Shown piece by piece: positions 22,211 to 32,914 of a stretch of DNA of 64,000 nt (its first letter is position 1; every line of letters begins with the position of its first letter). The notes beneath the pieces are model-generated. The model did not search any database, was not told where the DNA came from, and was given only the letters and a program-made list of their open reading frames with translations. Origin of the DNA: Lineus longissimus. Its lineage: Eukaryota > Nemertea > Pilidiophora > Heteronemertea > Lineidae. The stretch covers positions 13,255,501 through 13,319,500 of the forward strand of contig NC_088323.1 of assembly GCF_910592395.1 (NCBI RefSeq), in the 5' to 3' direction. A program made the position numbers and the translations under genes.

Positions 22211-22971
22211 ATGAAGAAAAATCTAACAAAACGATGTGAAAAGACAACAGAAATAAAAATGTTTTTCCATATCACAAATACGTCGTATATGAGTTGTCCT
22301 TTCTTCATGTGCGTGTCAAAATATCCACCCTTCCATCAGGAAAAGGGTGGCGCAAGAGAGTTGTCCTGTCCTCCTCTTCCCGCGCTGTACAAACCCGGCC
22401 ACCATGCGAGACGAAGAGGACAGACCTCGTTGCTTGGGAGCTAAACGGACATTGAGGAGACGGGACCCCTAGAATGTAGCGACGACTCGAGGCAATTCGC
22501 GTCATAATTTTAGCTAGGATGAGCAGTCTCTATGCATAGTCGATGACAAGGATTGCCTAGACACTGATAACATCCCAGTTATAGCAACAGAATGCTTCAG
22601 TAGGCTATTTGCCCCGAACAGACTTTCCCGATGGTGGAGACCCTAATTGATCCACACTCTTCGCTCCGCTCGGCTTGTGACAGCAGCCCGTAAAACCTCA
22701 GGAGGAGCGCGAATAAGAGTGCACATTAATCTGTGCTCGTTGCGGCATCGGGCTGCTTGTACTCTGCTTCGCGACGAATGCACTCCCGTGGACAGCGCGG
22801 ACGGATAGCGCCGAATTTTTGAGCGCTTACACGAAGCGTGGAAAAAATTCTTCAAGCACAATATCACGGGAGGGCATTTGTCGCGGGCGTCGAATGATGC
22901 ACCTTTCAACGCCCCGGGACCCTCGGACTTTGGGCCTCGGATTTTGGGCGTTGAAAGGGACATTATACCTA
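22211..22971. other. Unassigned DNA between LINE and BEL/Pao remnant
   Basis: No gene recognised; the short open frames are Arg/Ser-rich and without known motifs. It contains the hairpin at 22,902-22,958. The GC content is higher than the neighbouring DNA. Confidence 0.35.
22902..22958. repeat. 13-bp stem hairpin
   Basis: CCTTTCAACGCCC at 22,902-22,914 is the perfect complement of GGGCGTTGAAAGG at 22,946-22,958, with a 31-base loop rich in GGxCCTCGG words. It could be the end of an unrecognised element. Confidence 0.6.
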
Positions 22972-24030
22972 CTACTTGTATGAATATATATTATCTCTCT
23001 CAATCAACACTCCTACTTTGATTTCGATCGCCTTATTCTGCAAGGTAACATATCCGGTTTCCAACAGAAGTGAGGAAGGCCTGTTGTCAGCGCATTTTTT
23101 AGAGTTCATGTTTATTGTTTTAGATTCCGTGTGATCTTTGATTCTGATTTTCTGTACGTCCAAATACTTTTGAGATATGGCGCACATTACTGTGTAACTT
23201 GGATTTCCATACTTCTGTTTAAAAGATGCGTGAAAACTGCAGTGGGATTTCTTACCCCAAGTGTGACATTTGCTCTGGTTGCTGCATTCCTTGGCGATGT
23301 GAGAGGTTCTGAGGCAGTTATTGCAAAGACGTTTGTTGAAAACGGCACTGTATCAGTCAGCTGGCGATAGTGTACACTCAAAACAAGAATGACCGGAGTT
23401 ACAGAACTGACACTTCTTAGGTCTGGCGGGAACACTTACAAATGAATCCACTGAAACTCCATTTCCGTTCTGGCTTGTATTTCGAATTTGCATACTTTTC
23501 TCCGACGTTCTCAAGCTGTTCTGTCAATGAATTAATGAATCGCTTGAAGTCAAAGGCATCCTGTTGTCCCGAAGTTCCCATCTTTTCCCGGCAGAATTTT
23601 GGTAGTTTCTTTGCAATTGTTGGTACGATAAAGGGAGCGCATTGGTAGACATCAACGTTGAGGTTTTCAAGGGACCGTATGTCTCATCATTACTCGGTTG
23701 TGGAATGCCCGGAGAGCATTATTATGTCCTGCTGGACCTGGCATTTCCAAGAGGTTATTCACATGTGATCGAATGATTTTTCGGTGTTGTCCGAAGCGTT
23801 CTTTCAGGATTTTTACCAGAACTTTCAAGTTGAAGACCAGCAACGGCGTATGTTGCTGTGCCCGTTAACTGCCCCTTGATGTAATTGTATTTCTTGTGTA
23901 GTTTGCCCGGAGAACATGCCGCTTCAATAGTGGCCCTAAAAGATTTCAATGATGTGCAAGTCCCATCGAATGTCGGTAGTTTCAACTTTGGCAGTTGCGC
24001 TGTTTTGGGTACTGACGCAGATTTTATGAC
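22972..24030 (-). pseudogene. BEL/Pao gag with zinc knuckles and protease start
   Basis: From 24,030 down: KLKLPTFDGTCTSLKSFRAT, KLHKKYNYIKGQLTGTATYA and a following LERFGQH-like block match the DUF1759 gag domain of BEL/Pao. At 23,420-23,220 lie the knuckles CQFCNSGHSC, then LCNNCLRTSHIAKECS and KCHTWGKKSHCSFH. After this the frame stays open through the start of the protease region and ends VGVLIERDNIYSYK, close to the family LIGxD motif. Frameshifts and at least one TGA are present, and pol is missing. It is a different piece of a BEL/Pao element from that at 631-1,650. Confidence 0.82.
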
Positions 24031-24773
24031 CGTTTTCTGTGACAGTGTAATTCCGCAAACTTGCTTACGTGCACTACTTTGGTTCGATTGTCTATATTCC
24101 TCTGTTCTGTTCTAAAGACTTCTTCCTTGGTTAGTTCATCGTCCTTCTATTTCGTAACTAGCTTTCCTAATTCCGCGTTTAAACTTTGAAACTTGCCAAA
24201 TGTTTCGTTGAGTTCTGTTGAACAAGCTTCGACTTTGAATAATTCGATTTTTTTTGGTATATCCTTTTCAATGATGGCAATTGCCTGGTCGAACCCTGCT
24301 TTAAAGGCATCTTGCAAAAAGTCTCTAGTTTTCCCGAGTTGATCGATTTTATCTATTTTGAAATCACTAGTGGTAAATGTAAATTGCGTTGTATTTTAAC
24401 CGGTGAATTTCCCAGATCCTGGGCACGGAACCATTTAGAAAACTCCGCACTTCAGGTTTTCTACTTTTCTTGGGAGCTGCTGACTGAAATATATGGCGTG
24501 ACTCTGATATCTTTTTAACAACTGCCTTCATTACTACAAACTATTGATCAAAGCATACGCATGTGCCGTAATTATGAGATTACAGATAACAGGAAACGCG
24601 GAGATTGACTTAAAGTACTTAGGTTTATCGCAAAGGATTTGCTCAGGCAACCACGGTTGATTTATTGGCTCCGGCTGCAATAACATCACCCTTGACCTAG
24701 GTTCAGGACAGGCATAATTCCTGACACTAGGTTCGACTCCATCCTGAGATAGAGGTTTTTGATACTCTTACCT
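24031..24773. other. Upstream part of the BEL/Pao remnant and flank
   Basis: The minus strand to about 24,500 keeps scraps of a Lys/Glu-rich gag N-terminus with many stops. From 24,550 to the fold-back element nothing is recognised. An isolated GGTTCGACTCC (B-box-like) occurs at 24,730, without a matching A box. Confidence 0.35.
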
Positions 24774-25715
24774 ATGGCAAGCCAAAGCGGAATTTATTCA
24801 AGACTTTAGAATTACCATTCAAGAAGTTAGATATAAGTTCAAGAAGGAATGTATATGTTCAAGACTAAAATATGTTCAACCTTGAATCAAATGTTTTCAA
24901 CCTTGAATAAAATATGTTCAACCTTGAATAAAATATGTTCAACCTTGAATAAAATATGTCCAACCTTGAACAAAATATATTCAAGACTCACGTGACCATA
25001 TTCAAGACGCACGTGACCACAAAATTGATGACGTAGTTGCTCATGTTTTGATGCTTTACGGACTTTCCCGAACCCGCGCCCGGACTTTCCCGAACCCATG
25101 GTACTTGTGTTGCGTTTCGGAGCTCGAATTGTTCGCACGAGGTTTTGACACATGGTTGTACACGTACCTAGCCGCCTACACCTGACATGTACTGTAATCC
25201 TACACATCATGACATGGATGCCGAGTGAATGTCAGAGTCGATACATGTTTCACAGACATATCAGGCAAATTATAGGTTCAAAATGCGCAATGCCTCTCAC
25301 CTTTCATTCTTAAGGCCGACAACACTGTATCGGATTCTCGTTGTCTTTTGACATGTTTGAGTGTTTAGGCTATACAGGCAATCAATCATGTCGTGAAACA
25401 GAACGCATCAGAAGTACCACAGATTCTACGCTCTACGTCATCAATTTTGTGGTCACGTGCGTCTTGAATATGGTCACGTGAGTCTTGAATATATTTTGTT
25501 CAAGGTTGAATATATTTTGTTCAAGGTTGGACATATTTTATTCAAGGTTGAACATATTTTATTCAAGGTTGAACATATTTTATTCAAGGTTGAAAACATT
25601 TGATTCAAGGTTGAACATATTTTAGTCTTGAACATATATTTACTTCTTGAACTTATATTCAACTTCTTGAATGGTAATTCTAAAGTCTTGAATAAATTCC
25701 GCTTTGGCTTGCCAT
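24774..25715. mobile_element. Fold-back element 1 with minisatellite arms
   Basis: Arms of about 265 and 285 bp are inverted copies of each other. Ends are ATGGCAAGCCAAAGCGGAA. Each arm is built of tandem units of about 21 bp (TTCAACCTTGAATAAAATAT) and ends inside with CACGTGACCACAAAATT and a TGACGT word. The centre of about 390 bp has CGGACTTTCCCGAACCC twice. Flanks form an 8-bp target duplication with one mismatch, TCTTACCT at 24,766 and ACTTACCT at 25,716. No protein is encoded. A relative with the same ends is at 52,482-53,510. Confidence 0.88.
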
Positions 25716-26089
25716 ACTTACCTCGTATACAAGAACATATCGAGAGGTGGAGTATATTTAAAACCACTGGTTGTGTCAGGATGGTTCGATACCGGATTCA
25801 ATCATAGACTATCTAATGTCATGGGAGGTCACTGCACTGAGAGTGAAGCTCCTCACTAGCAGAGTAAAAAACACAAATACGACTAAGGTGATAGCCTACG
25901 CAGAGGCTTGAAGAGGAATTCTGGCCAACTGACGTGTTCTGTCGGGAGTGGATTGACTAGTAGTATATACCGGTATATGTTAGCTTGGATCTTCGCCAAT
26001 CGACAGCCTTCAAAACTACCGTTTATCCCAAGTATGCTGGGATGCTTGTGGAATAATGTATGGTTCCCTGTACGCCGAAGTGTTATCAA
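25716..26089. other. Unassigned DNA between fold-back element and LINE endonuclease
   Basis: No gene recognised. An isolated GGTTCGATACC (B-box-like) lies at about 25,781. Confidence 0.3.
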
Positions 26090-26600
26090 ATTCCTGCAAG
26101 CTGGATATCCTGGGCATTTCTGAGCACTAGCTATTTCCTGACTTGACGCAATTCTTAGAATCTATAAACAGGATTTGTTTGTAAGTGATAGCCTGCTCAG
26201 AAGAAAAGTTGGTGTGGCCTTCCTCAGGCACAAGCGTTGGACGCATTTTATAAAAGATCTCTATCTAGAAAGTGATAAAGCAATCGGATGCAGGGTGCAG
26301 GGTGCTAATCCTCATCATGGTCTATCTTCCCAGCTAAAATCACCCTGATGAACTCTTTTTATAATATATTGATTATCTCACGCAACTTCATTTATACGAA
26401 TACTACGCGCTTCAAGGCGAAGTAATTTTAATGGGGGATCTCAACGTGAAAATAGAGGGTCTATAAATCCAATCGTGGCACACGTGCCATGTCTTCATTA
26501 TTGAGGAACTCAGGAATTTACTCAGTTCCGGTGAGTGTTTTATGTACAGCACCCGTTTACTCTTTGATCCGTTGGAAGGATCGCACAAAACCCTCAAGAC
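26090..26600 (+). pseudogene. LINE endonuclease-domain remnant
   Basis: Reads KLDILGISEH, the Glu-containing block of APE-type endonucleases, then VYLPS, and later YEYYALQGEVILMGDLNVKI, the GDLN block. Stops occur in all frames between these. The corresponding reverse transcriptase may be the remnant at 28,587-29,570 on the same strand, separated by the first copy of a 1.7 kb repeat. Confidence 0.75.
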
Positions 26601-26849
26601 CATAATTTATACTAGTCAGTGCCGCACTTTTGGAGCAACCTTGATTGCAAAATTCCTGTTTCAATACGTCCGATCATTTACCCTTGTGTGCAGTAATCGA
26701 CCCACGTATGGAAATAATTTAAATTCTACCGCCGCCGATATTGTCGACTACAGGAATAAACGCTTCCTTTGGGTAAGGTGCGGGTGCAGATATGTGAGGT
26801 GGATAAGAGGCTTCCGATAATTGACCCAGCTCGGCCATATCAGGGTCTG

Positions 26850-28586
26850 GTTTCAACATCAAAGCCACCGCCCGTTCCGAAAGACGCGCTTTGCAACAGC
26901 GCTCTCTTGGGTCACCCTAGGACCCAAGCCAATTCCACACATTAACTGGAATTTCTTCGATCAACTGAACATAGCCATTGAAAATGCTCCGTTTTAGAGC
27001 AAACGCCAACTGCAAATTCACTGATTTCTATAAAACTATTTAGATACAGTGTCAGAGACAACATTGATATGATAAGCGATATGTTTATCCTCTACCCTTC
27101 GGCAGTTTTGAGAAGTATACGTAGTGATGGCACCGATTTGAGAATAATTTTCGAAATGAGTTTTTCTACTCCACATCAATACGTATTTTTGTGGTTGGCA
27201 GTTAATTGACCATCTATGGGTTGCATGTGGTTCCAGTTGTTGTCATCTGATGGGATATTCTTATTTGATCAACTTTGACCGACTACAACGAGCTTTTTAG
27301 CAAATTGAATTTCGCGTTTTGGGTAAAAAACGAAAAACGTATGAAAAAATACAAAATGTATCTTGTCGTTTGTGGTCAAACATTAACAAGTTTAGAAATC
27401 ACATTTTTGTTTATTCAAATTTTTCTAACTTCGTGTAATTGTTATCTAATTTGATATATGATAGTTTTGTGGTTTTGAAGCCAGTTTCTTGGTAATAGAG
27501 ATTAGAAAACAGTTCATTGACCCATCGATGAGTTTGACAAACATTAAGGCCAATAGCAGAAATACCGTGCGTGAAATCTTTGTGCAATAATGGTCTACAT
27601 TGAATTTAGTTCCACTTAGGAAATATAGATGGCACCACTTATTTTCACCACTTGCACCACTTTTTATTTGAGCAAAACTGTCAGTGCAAGACTGGTCTAT
27701 GAATTTCTTTTTGATACAAGAATACGGGTCCCGTATCCGTAGACAGTGCAATGTTTTTATCTACCTTTTCTCTTTCTAAACTGGTTTACTTTGGTTAATT
27801 AACGTTATTTTTATGATAAATTACATGACTTAGTCCCACTTAATTCATAGTTCATATGCCGAAGTGGTCAGTGCAAGAGAGTGGTCTCACTCACAAAATT
27901 TACAAATTGTAGGAAAAAAATCGATCAAAAATTTTGAATTCGGTTATTCAAATCAAAATGGATTTTTTGGCAAAGACAAAGGAAGTTCCAAGATTTCAAT
28001 TTGTGCCAATGAAGATGATAATCATGATCAGCTGATTTTTTATGACCTCTAAAATTTGTCAGGCGTTTTTTCTCTACCAAAAGTGGAGTTTGACAACTAT
28101 TGTTCTGAGGGGATCAATTTATGATGTATACATTTTAGTCATCTCATCAGATGCAACAGTATGTGCCTACCACAAGTTTGCCGTTGATTACGACCTAATT
28201 ATGGATTTTTATGACAAATTGCAAACTTATCAGTGAGTGAGTACAGCATGATTGCGGTTTGATTATGGTTTGGTTAGGCAATTAGCGGCGAATCAAAATC
28301 TAACTACTAACACATCTGCCTAAAATGTTAGAGTGTTCCCAACAATACAAGTCAACAATTAATATGGTATGTATCTGTTATCCGAATAATCGTATCTACT
28401 CTATACCGCACGTGCAGAGCATTAACTTTCGTTGAATAAGTAGTTATTAACTATTGCTTTGCACTTCAGCTCAGTTTGAAGCTGAATTAAAATGGGCTTC
28501 GCCAGTTAATTGCCCGAGAGAGCTGTGTGTTCAAAGGCAACTTGTTGTGACCGGACTCTCTATTTAAGAGACTCGGGCTTTATCTC
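26850..28586 (+). repeat. First copy of a 1.7 kb direct repeat unit
   Basis: Matches 29,595-31,440 in order: a GACGCGC-containing start, AAGCCAATT, TATAAAACTATTTAGATA at about 27,030, AT-rich non-coding DNA, the leader AGCTGAATTAAAA, and a decayed first-exon-like segment at 28,500-28,586. It has no intact coding sequence. It lies between two parts of what may be one LINE, so it may be an insertion or part of a larger rearrangement. Confidence 0.7.
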
Positions 28587-29570
28587 TTGGAGGTGGATGC
28601 GCTAAATGAAGCCGTCGTTAACGCGTTAAGGACTGCCTCTGAGCTTACGATCCCTAAAAGCAGTGCGCGCAAGAGATGCAAACCGAAATGGAAAGAAACA
28701 CTATCGCCTCTACACCGCAAGATGAAAAATCTTCGCCGGCTCTGGATGTTGGATGGAAAGCCTAGATCCCCATAATCAAATGAACTACAGCAACACAAGT
28801 GCGTAACACGCGAGTTTCGAGCTGAGCTAAGAAGTCAGAATGCCAAAATGGAGACAAATTTAGTGTTTTGTTCGAAGTAGATCAGAATAGATTTTGGAAA
28901 ATGCAAAAAAAACTATAGTCTGCAAACGACAAACAGACCCCAACCACCGATGCGGTTCAAGTGTAAAACACTCAACAATTCAAAGAACGTAGCCAACAAT
29001 TGGGCATGCTTCTTCGCTGATCTCTACAAAGTGTAATGCAAAATCAGATGAGACATTCAGGCGGGAAGTTGATAGCTCGGTAAACGCTTTGGAGGGAAAA
29101 TCTTTGGTGGATGGCCTTGACCACCCGTTCGCATTAAAATAACTAAATCGCTGTATCCGTGAGCTTAAACATGGCAAAGGCTGGGGGCACGACTTAATTA
29201 CTTACTGATGAACACTTGAAATACGGTGTACACCAGTTTCATGTGACGTTAACGTTCTTAATTCCGATTCCGATTCCAATGACGCCAAGAAAGGAATAGA
29301 TACGATCGATATCTAAGGGAAAAGCGAAAGAAGGGTCTGCGCCGTGTAGCAACTGTCCGGTGACACTTCTTCCGGTCTTATAAAAACTTCATGAGAGACT
29401 AATGCCGATGGAACGAACTAAGTATTTCCGAGCCCGCAACAGAGGGCGTACCGACCAAAAGAAAAGTGGATGTGATTCAACAGCTTCTGTTCTGCAGGAA
29501 ACCACCCGACACAACATTGAAAGGCGCTCAAAACTCTACTCCTTTTTCCTTGATATAGTCAGAGTCTTTC
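28587..29570 (+). pseudogene. LINE reverse transcriptase N-terminal remnant
   Basis: Opens with a 60-codon frame: ALNEAVVNALRTASELTIPK and KPKWKETLSPLHRKMKNLRR with a WMLDGKPR end, the linker between endonuclease and RT in LINE ORF2. Downstream, in broken frames, come NNWACFFADLYK, LKHGKGWGHDLI (family KAPGxD block) and a PVTLLPVL-like block followed by LHERLM. The YxDD region is not found, so the copy stops in the middle of RT. It is a different LINE family from the one at 20,420. Confidence 0.7.
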
Positions 29571-29594
29571 AAATAAAAAGTCAGGCAACTAGGG

Positions 29595-31440
29595 ACCGGC
29601 TTCAACATCAAAGCCCCCGCCGGTTTCGGAAGACGCGCGTTTGGACATAGCTCTCTCAGGTCTCGTGGTACACCTGTACCGTGAAGCCCTTAAAAGGTAG
29701 GCTTCACGGTGTTCATAGGGTTAACTCAACTCGTTTGAAGTCTACCGAACGTGCCTTATCAGGCTATTCGTCATTGTTCTTAGCCTTGATTAATATTATT
29801 ATACAATATAAGCAGTGAGTCCAGGGGTCCGAGTCACGCGGTTCCAAGTCGGAGGACTGCGGTGACAGCAGTAAGTCCTTAAAGGGATGGCCGGTGATCT
29901 TGGCACAGTTAACGTTCCGATCATAGTCACCTGGTACGAGGCGTCCAATCATAGCTTCCCAATGGTCTTCAGCTACCAGGGGGAGGCACTTGACATTGTT
30001 AGGTCTCTCTCTGGACGGCCTCGTACCCTGGACCGGGTTGCTCCTTTAATTAGTATTCGTCTTCCGTAATCCTGGACTCTGAGCTCGTGACTTGGCGTCT
30101 GGGTATTTAAGTACTGGGCACGCCGGCTCTCTCTCTCTCTCTCTTTCCTCTCTTGGGCGGCCCAGCTTGCATCCAATAGTGTCTAGCTAAATCAGAAACT
30201 CCTAAATCAAGTAAGTACAAATAAACTATTATATGATTACTCCTGACTTCCGAGTTCATTCTCTGCTAAGTTAGTCTGTCTGCAAGTTCAGCATCGGTCT
30301 ACGGCACCAGGTCTCTTGAGGGATGTTCGTTAACCTCAGGGACGCTGGGAACACACCCAAGCCAATTCGGCACAGCTGGCCTTTGTAAAGCTCTTCGATC
30401 AGCTGAACATGGCCGTTACAAACACCCCGTTTTAAAGCAAACGCCCGCTTCAAAGTCACTGACCTTTATAAAACTATTTAGATATAGTGTCAAAACATTT
30501 ATATGAAAAACGATATGATTGAGGAGAAGTGATGGCACTGGTTTTAGAGTAATTTTCGAAATGCGTTTTTCTACTCTACATCATCACATATTTTTGTGGT
30601 TAGCAGTTCAGTATGTTGTCGGTGCCTAATGGACCATCTAAGGGTATCACATGGTTCCATTCGTTGTCATCCAATATTCATCATATCATATTAATTTTGA
30701 ACGACTACAACTAGTTTTATAGCAGGTTTAATTTCGCGTTCGCGGTAAAAAACGAGAAAAAAAAACATGAAAAAATGCTGAACGTCGCGTTTTTGTGGTT
30801 AGATGTTCATATGTTTGAAAATTCCATTTCATGTCTATTAATTTTTTTTCTAATTTTAATGTAAGTGTTATTTGATGGGATATTTGTTAGTTTTGCGATT
30901 TTGAAGCCCAGGTTCTAGTTTATTTAGATTAGAAGACGGTTCATTTTCCTAACGATGCGCTTGTTTTGGCACACCTATAAGCGCAAAGTGGTGTGAGGTA
31001 TACCGTTCCAATATTGTTGAACACGCAATGTGGCTTAAACCTTTCAAACATTTATGATGTGTACATCAATTTTTGAGTCACCTCACAAGAAACAATTACA
31101 GTATATGTTGCCTCTGATTATAACCTAATTATGGATTTTTATAACAAATTGCAAAGAGATCAGAGTGCATACTGCTAAATTATGGTATGATTATTTTTAT
31201 GTTTGGCAATTGGCAGCTAATCAACACATCTGCTCAATTTTTTCGATCGTTTTCATCAATATAATTCATATTGTATGTATTTGTAAATCGATAAATCATA
31301 CGTGTACCTCAGTTTGCAGCTGAATTAAAAGGGCTTCATCATGGCTTCCAGTAAATTGCCAGAGAGAAGTGTGGTATCAAAGGAAACTTACCATGACCTG
31401 ACTCTTAATTTGAAAGACTCTGACATTGTTAAGGTTTCTG
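29595..31440 (+). repeat. Second copy of the 1.7 kb direct repeat unit, with a solo LTR
   Basis: Homologous to 26,850-28,586 on both sides of the insert at 29,667-30,309. It leads into the ankyrin-family exon that starts at 31,341, so the unit probably represents the upstream and promoter region of that gene family. The third, inverted copy is at 13,287-14,560. Confidence 0.7.
29667..30309. repeat. Solo LTR
   Basis: 643 bp with TGGT...ACCA ends flanked by a GGTCTC direct repeat (29,660-29,665 and 30,310-30,315, with one extra G at the left). A TATTTAAG box at about 30,104 is followed by a CT-repeat, and an AATAAA signal is at 30,220. That is the arrangement of an LTR with promoter and polyadenylation site. 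No internal retrotransposon sequence remains, so it is probably the product of LTR-LTR recombination. Confidence 0.65.
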
Positions 31441-31469
31441 AAACCGTGTGCAACAATGGCATATTCTGA
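31341..31469 (+). CDS. Probable first exon of ankyrin-family gene copy
   Basis: A 42-codon open frame starts MASSKLPERSVVSKETYHDL. Its homologues at 28,500 (plus) and 13,580 (minus) conserve the LPE and SKET words, so this is likely to be real coding sequence. A following segment in another frame (31,448-31,699) carries RYTCFVAAQAILL and the recurring WVN end; an indel or a splice must link them. The domain is not recognised. Confidence 0.5.
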   Translation: MASSKLPERSVVSKETYHDLTLNLKDSDIVKVSETVCNNGIF

Positions 31470-31740
31470 CCCAGCGGTACACCTGTTTTGTGGCTGCTCA
31501 GGCTATTCTGCTAGAGAATCGGCTTAAATTCTGGGATACCGTTTTCAACGCGTTAGGCCTACCAGTCGAACTTTGCGCCACACTGTGGAACATGGAAAAT
31601 AGCCAGATCACCGAGGCAATGCTCGGGAAACAGCTGGAGGTGGACTTCGACATCCATTTTTTATTCCTAAAGTCGGCAATTGAATGCTGGGTCAACTAAC
31701 TTTTGACAGAGGCCAGTTCCTGAGCTCTATCTATCACTCG
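31448..31740 (+). pseudogene. Ankyrin-family module fragment
   Basis: Reads LTQRYTCFVAAQAILLENRL, then a stretch ending ECWVN and, in the adjacent frame, LGQLTFDRGQ-like residues. The same block occurs at 43,785-43,930 (plus), 1,860-2,100 (minus) and, at its end, at 56,270-56,340. No catalytic or binding motif can be named. Confidence 0.5.
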
Positions 31741-31825
31741 TCGGAGTGATTACATGCATGAACTGCACACTGTAGACTTAAGTATATTGATCACTGCTCT
31801 GGCGGGTGCATCTGTGTCTGTGTTT

Positions 31826-32629
31826 TGTTTTGGTTTGTTTTTTGTTGTTTGTTTCTTTATGGTTATTTTCTATATTTCACCTGACTGTTAGTTATTAATC
31901 TTTCGTAATCTGTAACCCCACATATCTTTTGTTAGGAGGAATCAACATATATACCCTAAAGTCCTGCGAGAGAGAAGGAATATTGCTGACATGTCCCTAT
32001 TTAATAACTGGGGCTCTTGGTCAATCTTGGATAAATCATCCCTGCATCATGCCTCCCAAGTTCGATTAGCAAGCCAAATTGGGCTGGGTGTAACAATGGA
32101 GGCATTGATTTGGATTTGGCAACTACTGTAAAGGAAGAGCACCATGTTCTCTCTCACGGGATATTAGGTTACCGGGTATATCTATTTATTGTATTTCTAT
32201 ATTTGGTTATCGACAGTATATCTGTCTTGTTTCAGAGCGGCTCGACGGCGCTTACGATCGCTGCCGATAACGGTCACCGTGCTGTCGTAGATGTTCTATT
32301 GAAAGGTGGCGCGGAGGTTGACAAAGCGAAGAAGGTAACACACCGAAAGTTCCATTCATCTTAACGTCGTAGCTTTCTAAATAATTAATTAGATAGCAAA
32401 GCATTTTATATTATTGTTGAATTAGATAACTACTTTGAATCGCTTGAAATCATCCACACCTCAGCGACTGTATTCATGAAGCCTTCTTAATAGAGCTTAG
32501 TGAGCGTTTACGTTTTACTAGGTGGTTCTTAGCGAGTTGCGTCATATTCACAAATCACTCGTAACTTCAATCGATTTAGTAAGTCGTCGCTACTGGCGCT
32601 ACTTGAGGTGTTTTCGACTTCGTAGCATT
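31826..32629 (+). repeat. Ankyrin-exon segment, copy 1 of a 0.8 kb duplication
   Basis: Nearly the same as 54,227-55,015 in the same orientation, across introns and exons. The shared exon-like part GGAATCAAC...TACCCTAAAGTCCTGCG follows a TTTTGTTAG acceptor at about 31,936. The single ankyrin exon follows. The right end is cut at GTAGCATT by the copia 3' LTR, whereas copy 2 continues. Confidence 0.8.
32236..32334 (+). CDS. Single ankyrin-repeat exon (33 codons)
   Basis: The exon is exactly 99 bp between a TTGTTTCAG acceptor and a GTAACA donor and codes for one full ankyrin repeat: STALTIAADNGHRAVVDVLL then KGGAEVDKAKK. It keeps the TALxxA, GH and VVxxLL consensus residues. In-phase one-repeat exons allow repeat number to change by exon duplication. 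Ankyrin repeats bind other proteins. No stop interrupts it, but the neighbouring exons are decayed or missing. Confidence 0.75.
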
Positions 32630-32742
32630 TGATAATTCGCTGATAAAAGTACATGACGACGCAAATACGACATAACACATATATTCTTTTCAACACCAGT
32701 CTCCCTGACGTCACATCAGGAAGCATACATTAAACATTAACA
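32630..32742 (-). repeat. Copia B1 3' LTR
   Basis: 113 bp, with the TGTTAATG start (minus strand) and TTATCA end. TGACGTCA is at 32,706-32,713. The outer flank is GCATT from the ankyrin-family segment, not the ACTAC found at the other end of this composite, so the two ends do not belong to one insertion. Confidence 0.9.
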
Positions 32743-32914
32743 TTAATCACAAAAAATGTTCTTTCCTTCCTTTTAAGTAAACAAATATTAACCTGCGCAT
32801 AAATAACCACTAAATGAACTGACAAAAGAAAGTGACACACGTAACCTAAAATGAATCACACAGCACTTCAAAGCATTGTCTATTACACACTTTAATCTTC
32901 ACTGACACCTTGTC

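Noticed and set aside
24729-25791. B-box-like words GGTTCGACTCC and GGTTCGATACC on both sides of fold-back element 1, suggesting tRNA-derived SINEs
   Set aside because: No A box at the right distance, no tRNA cloverleaf and no A-rich tail could be found at either place.
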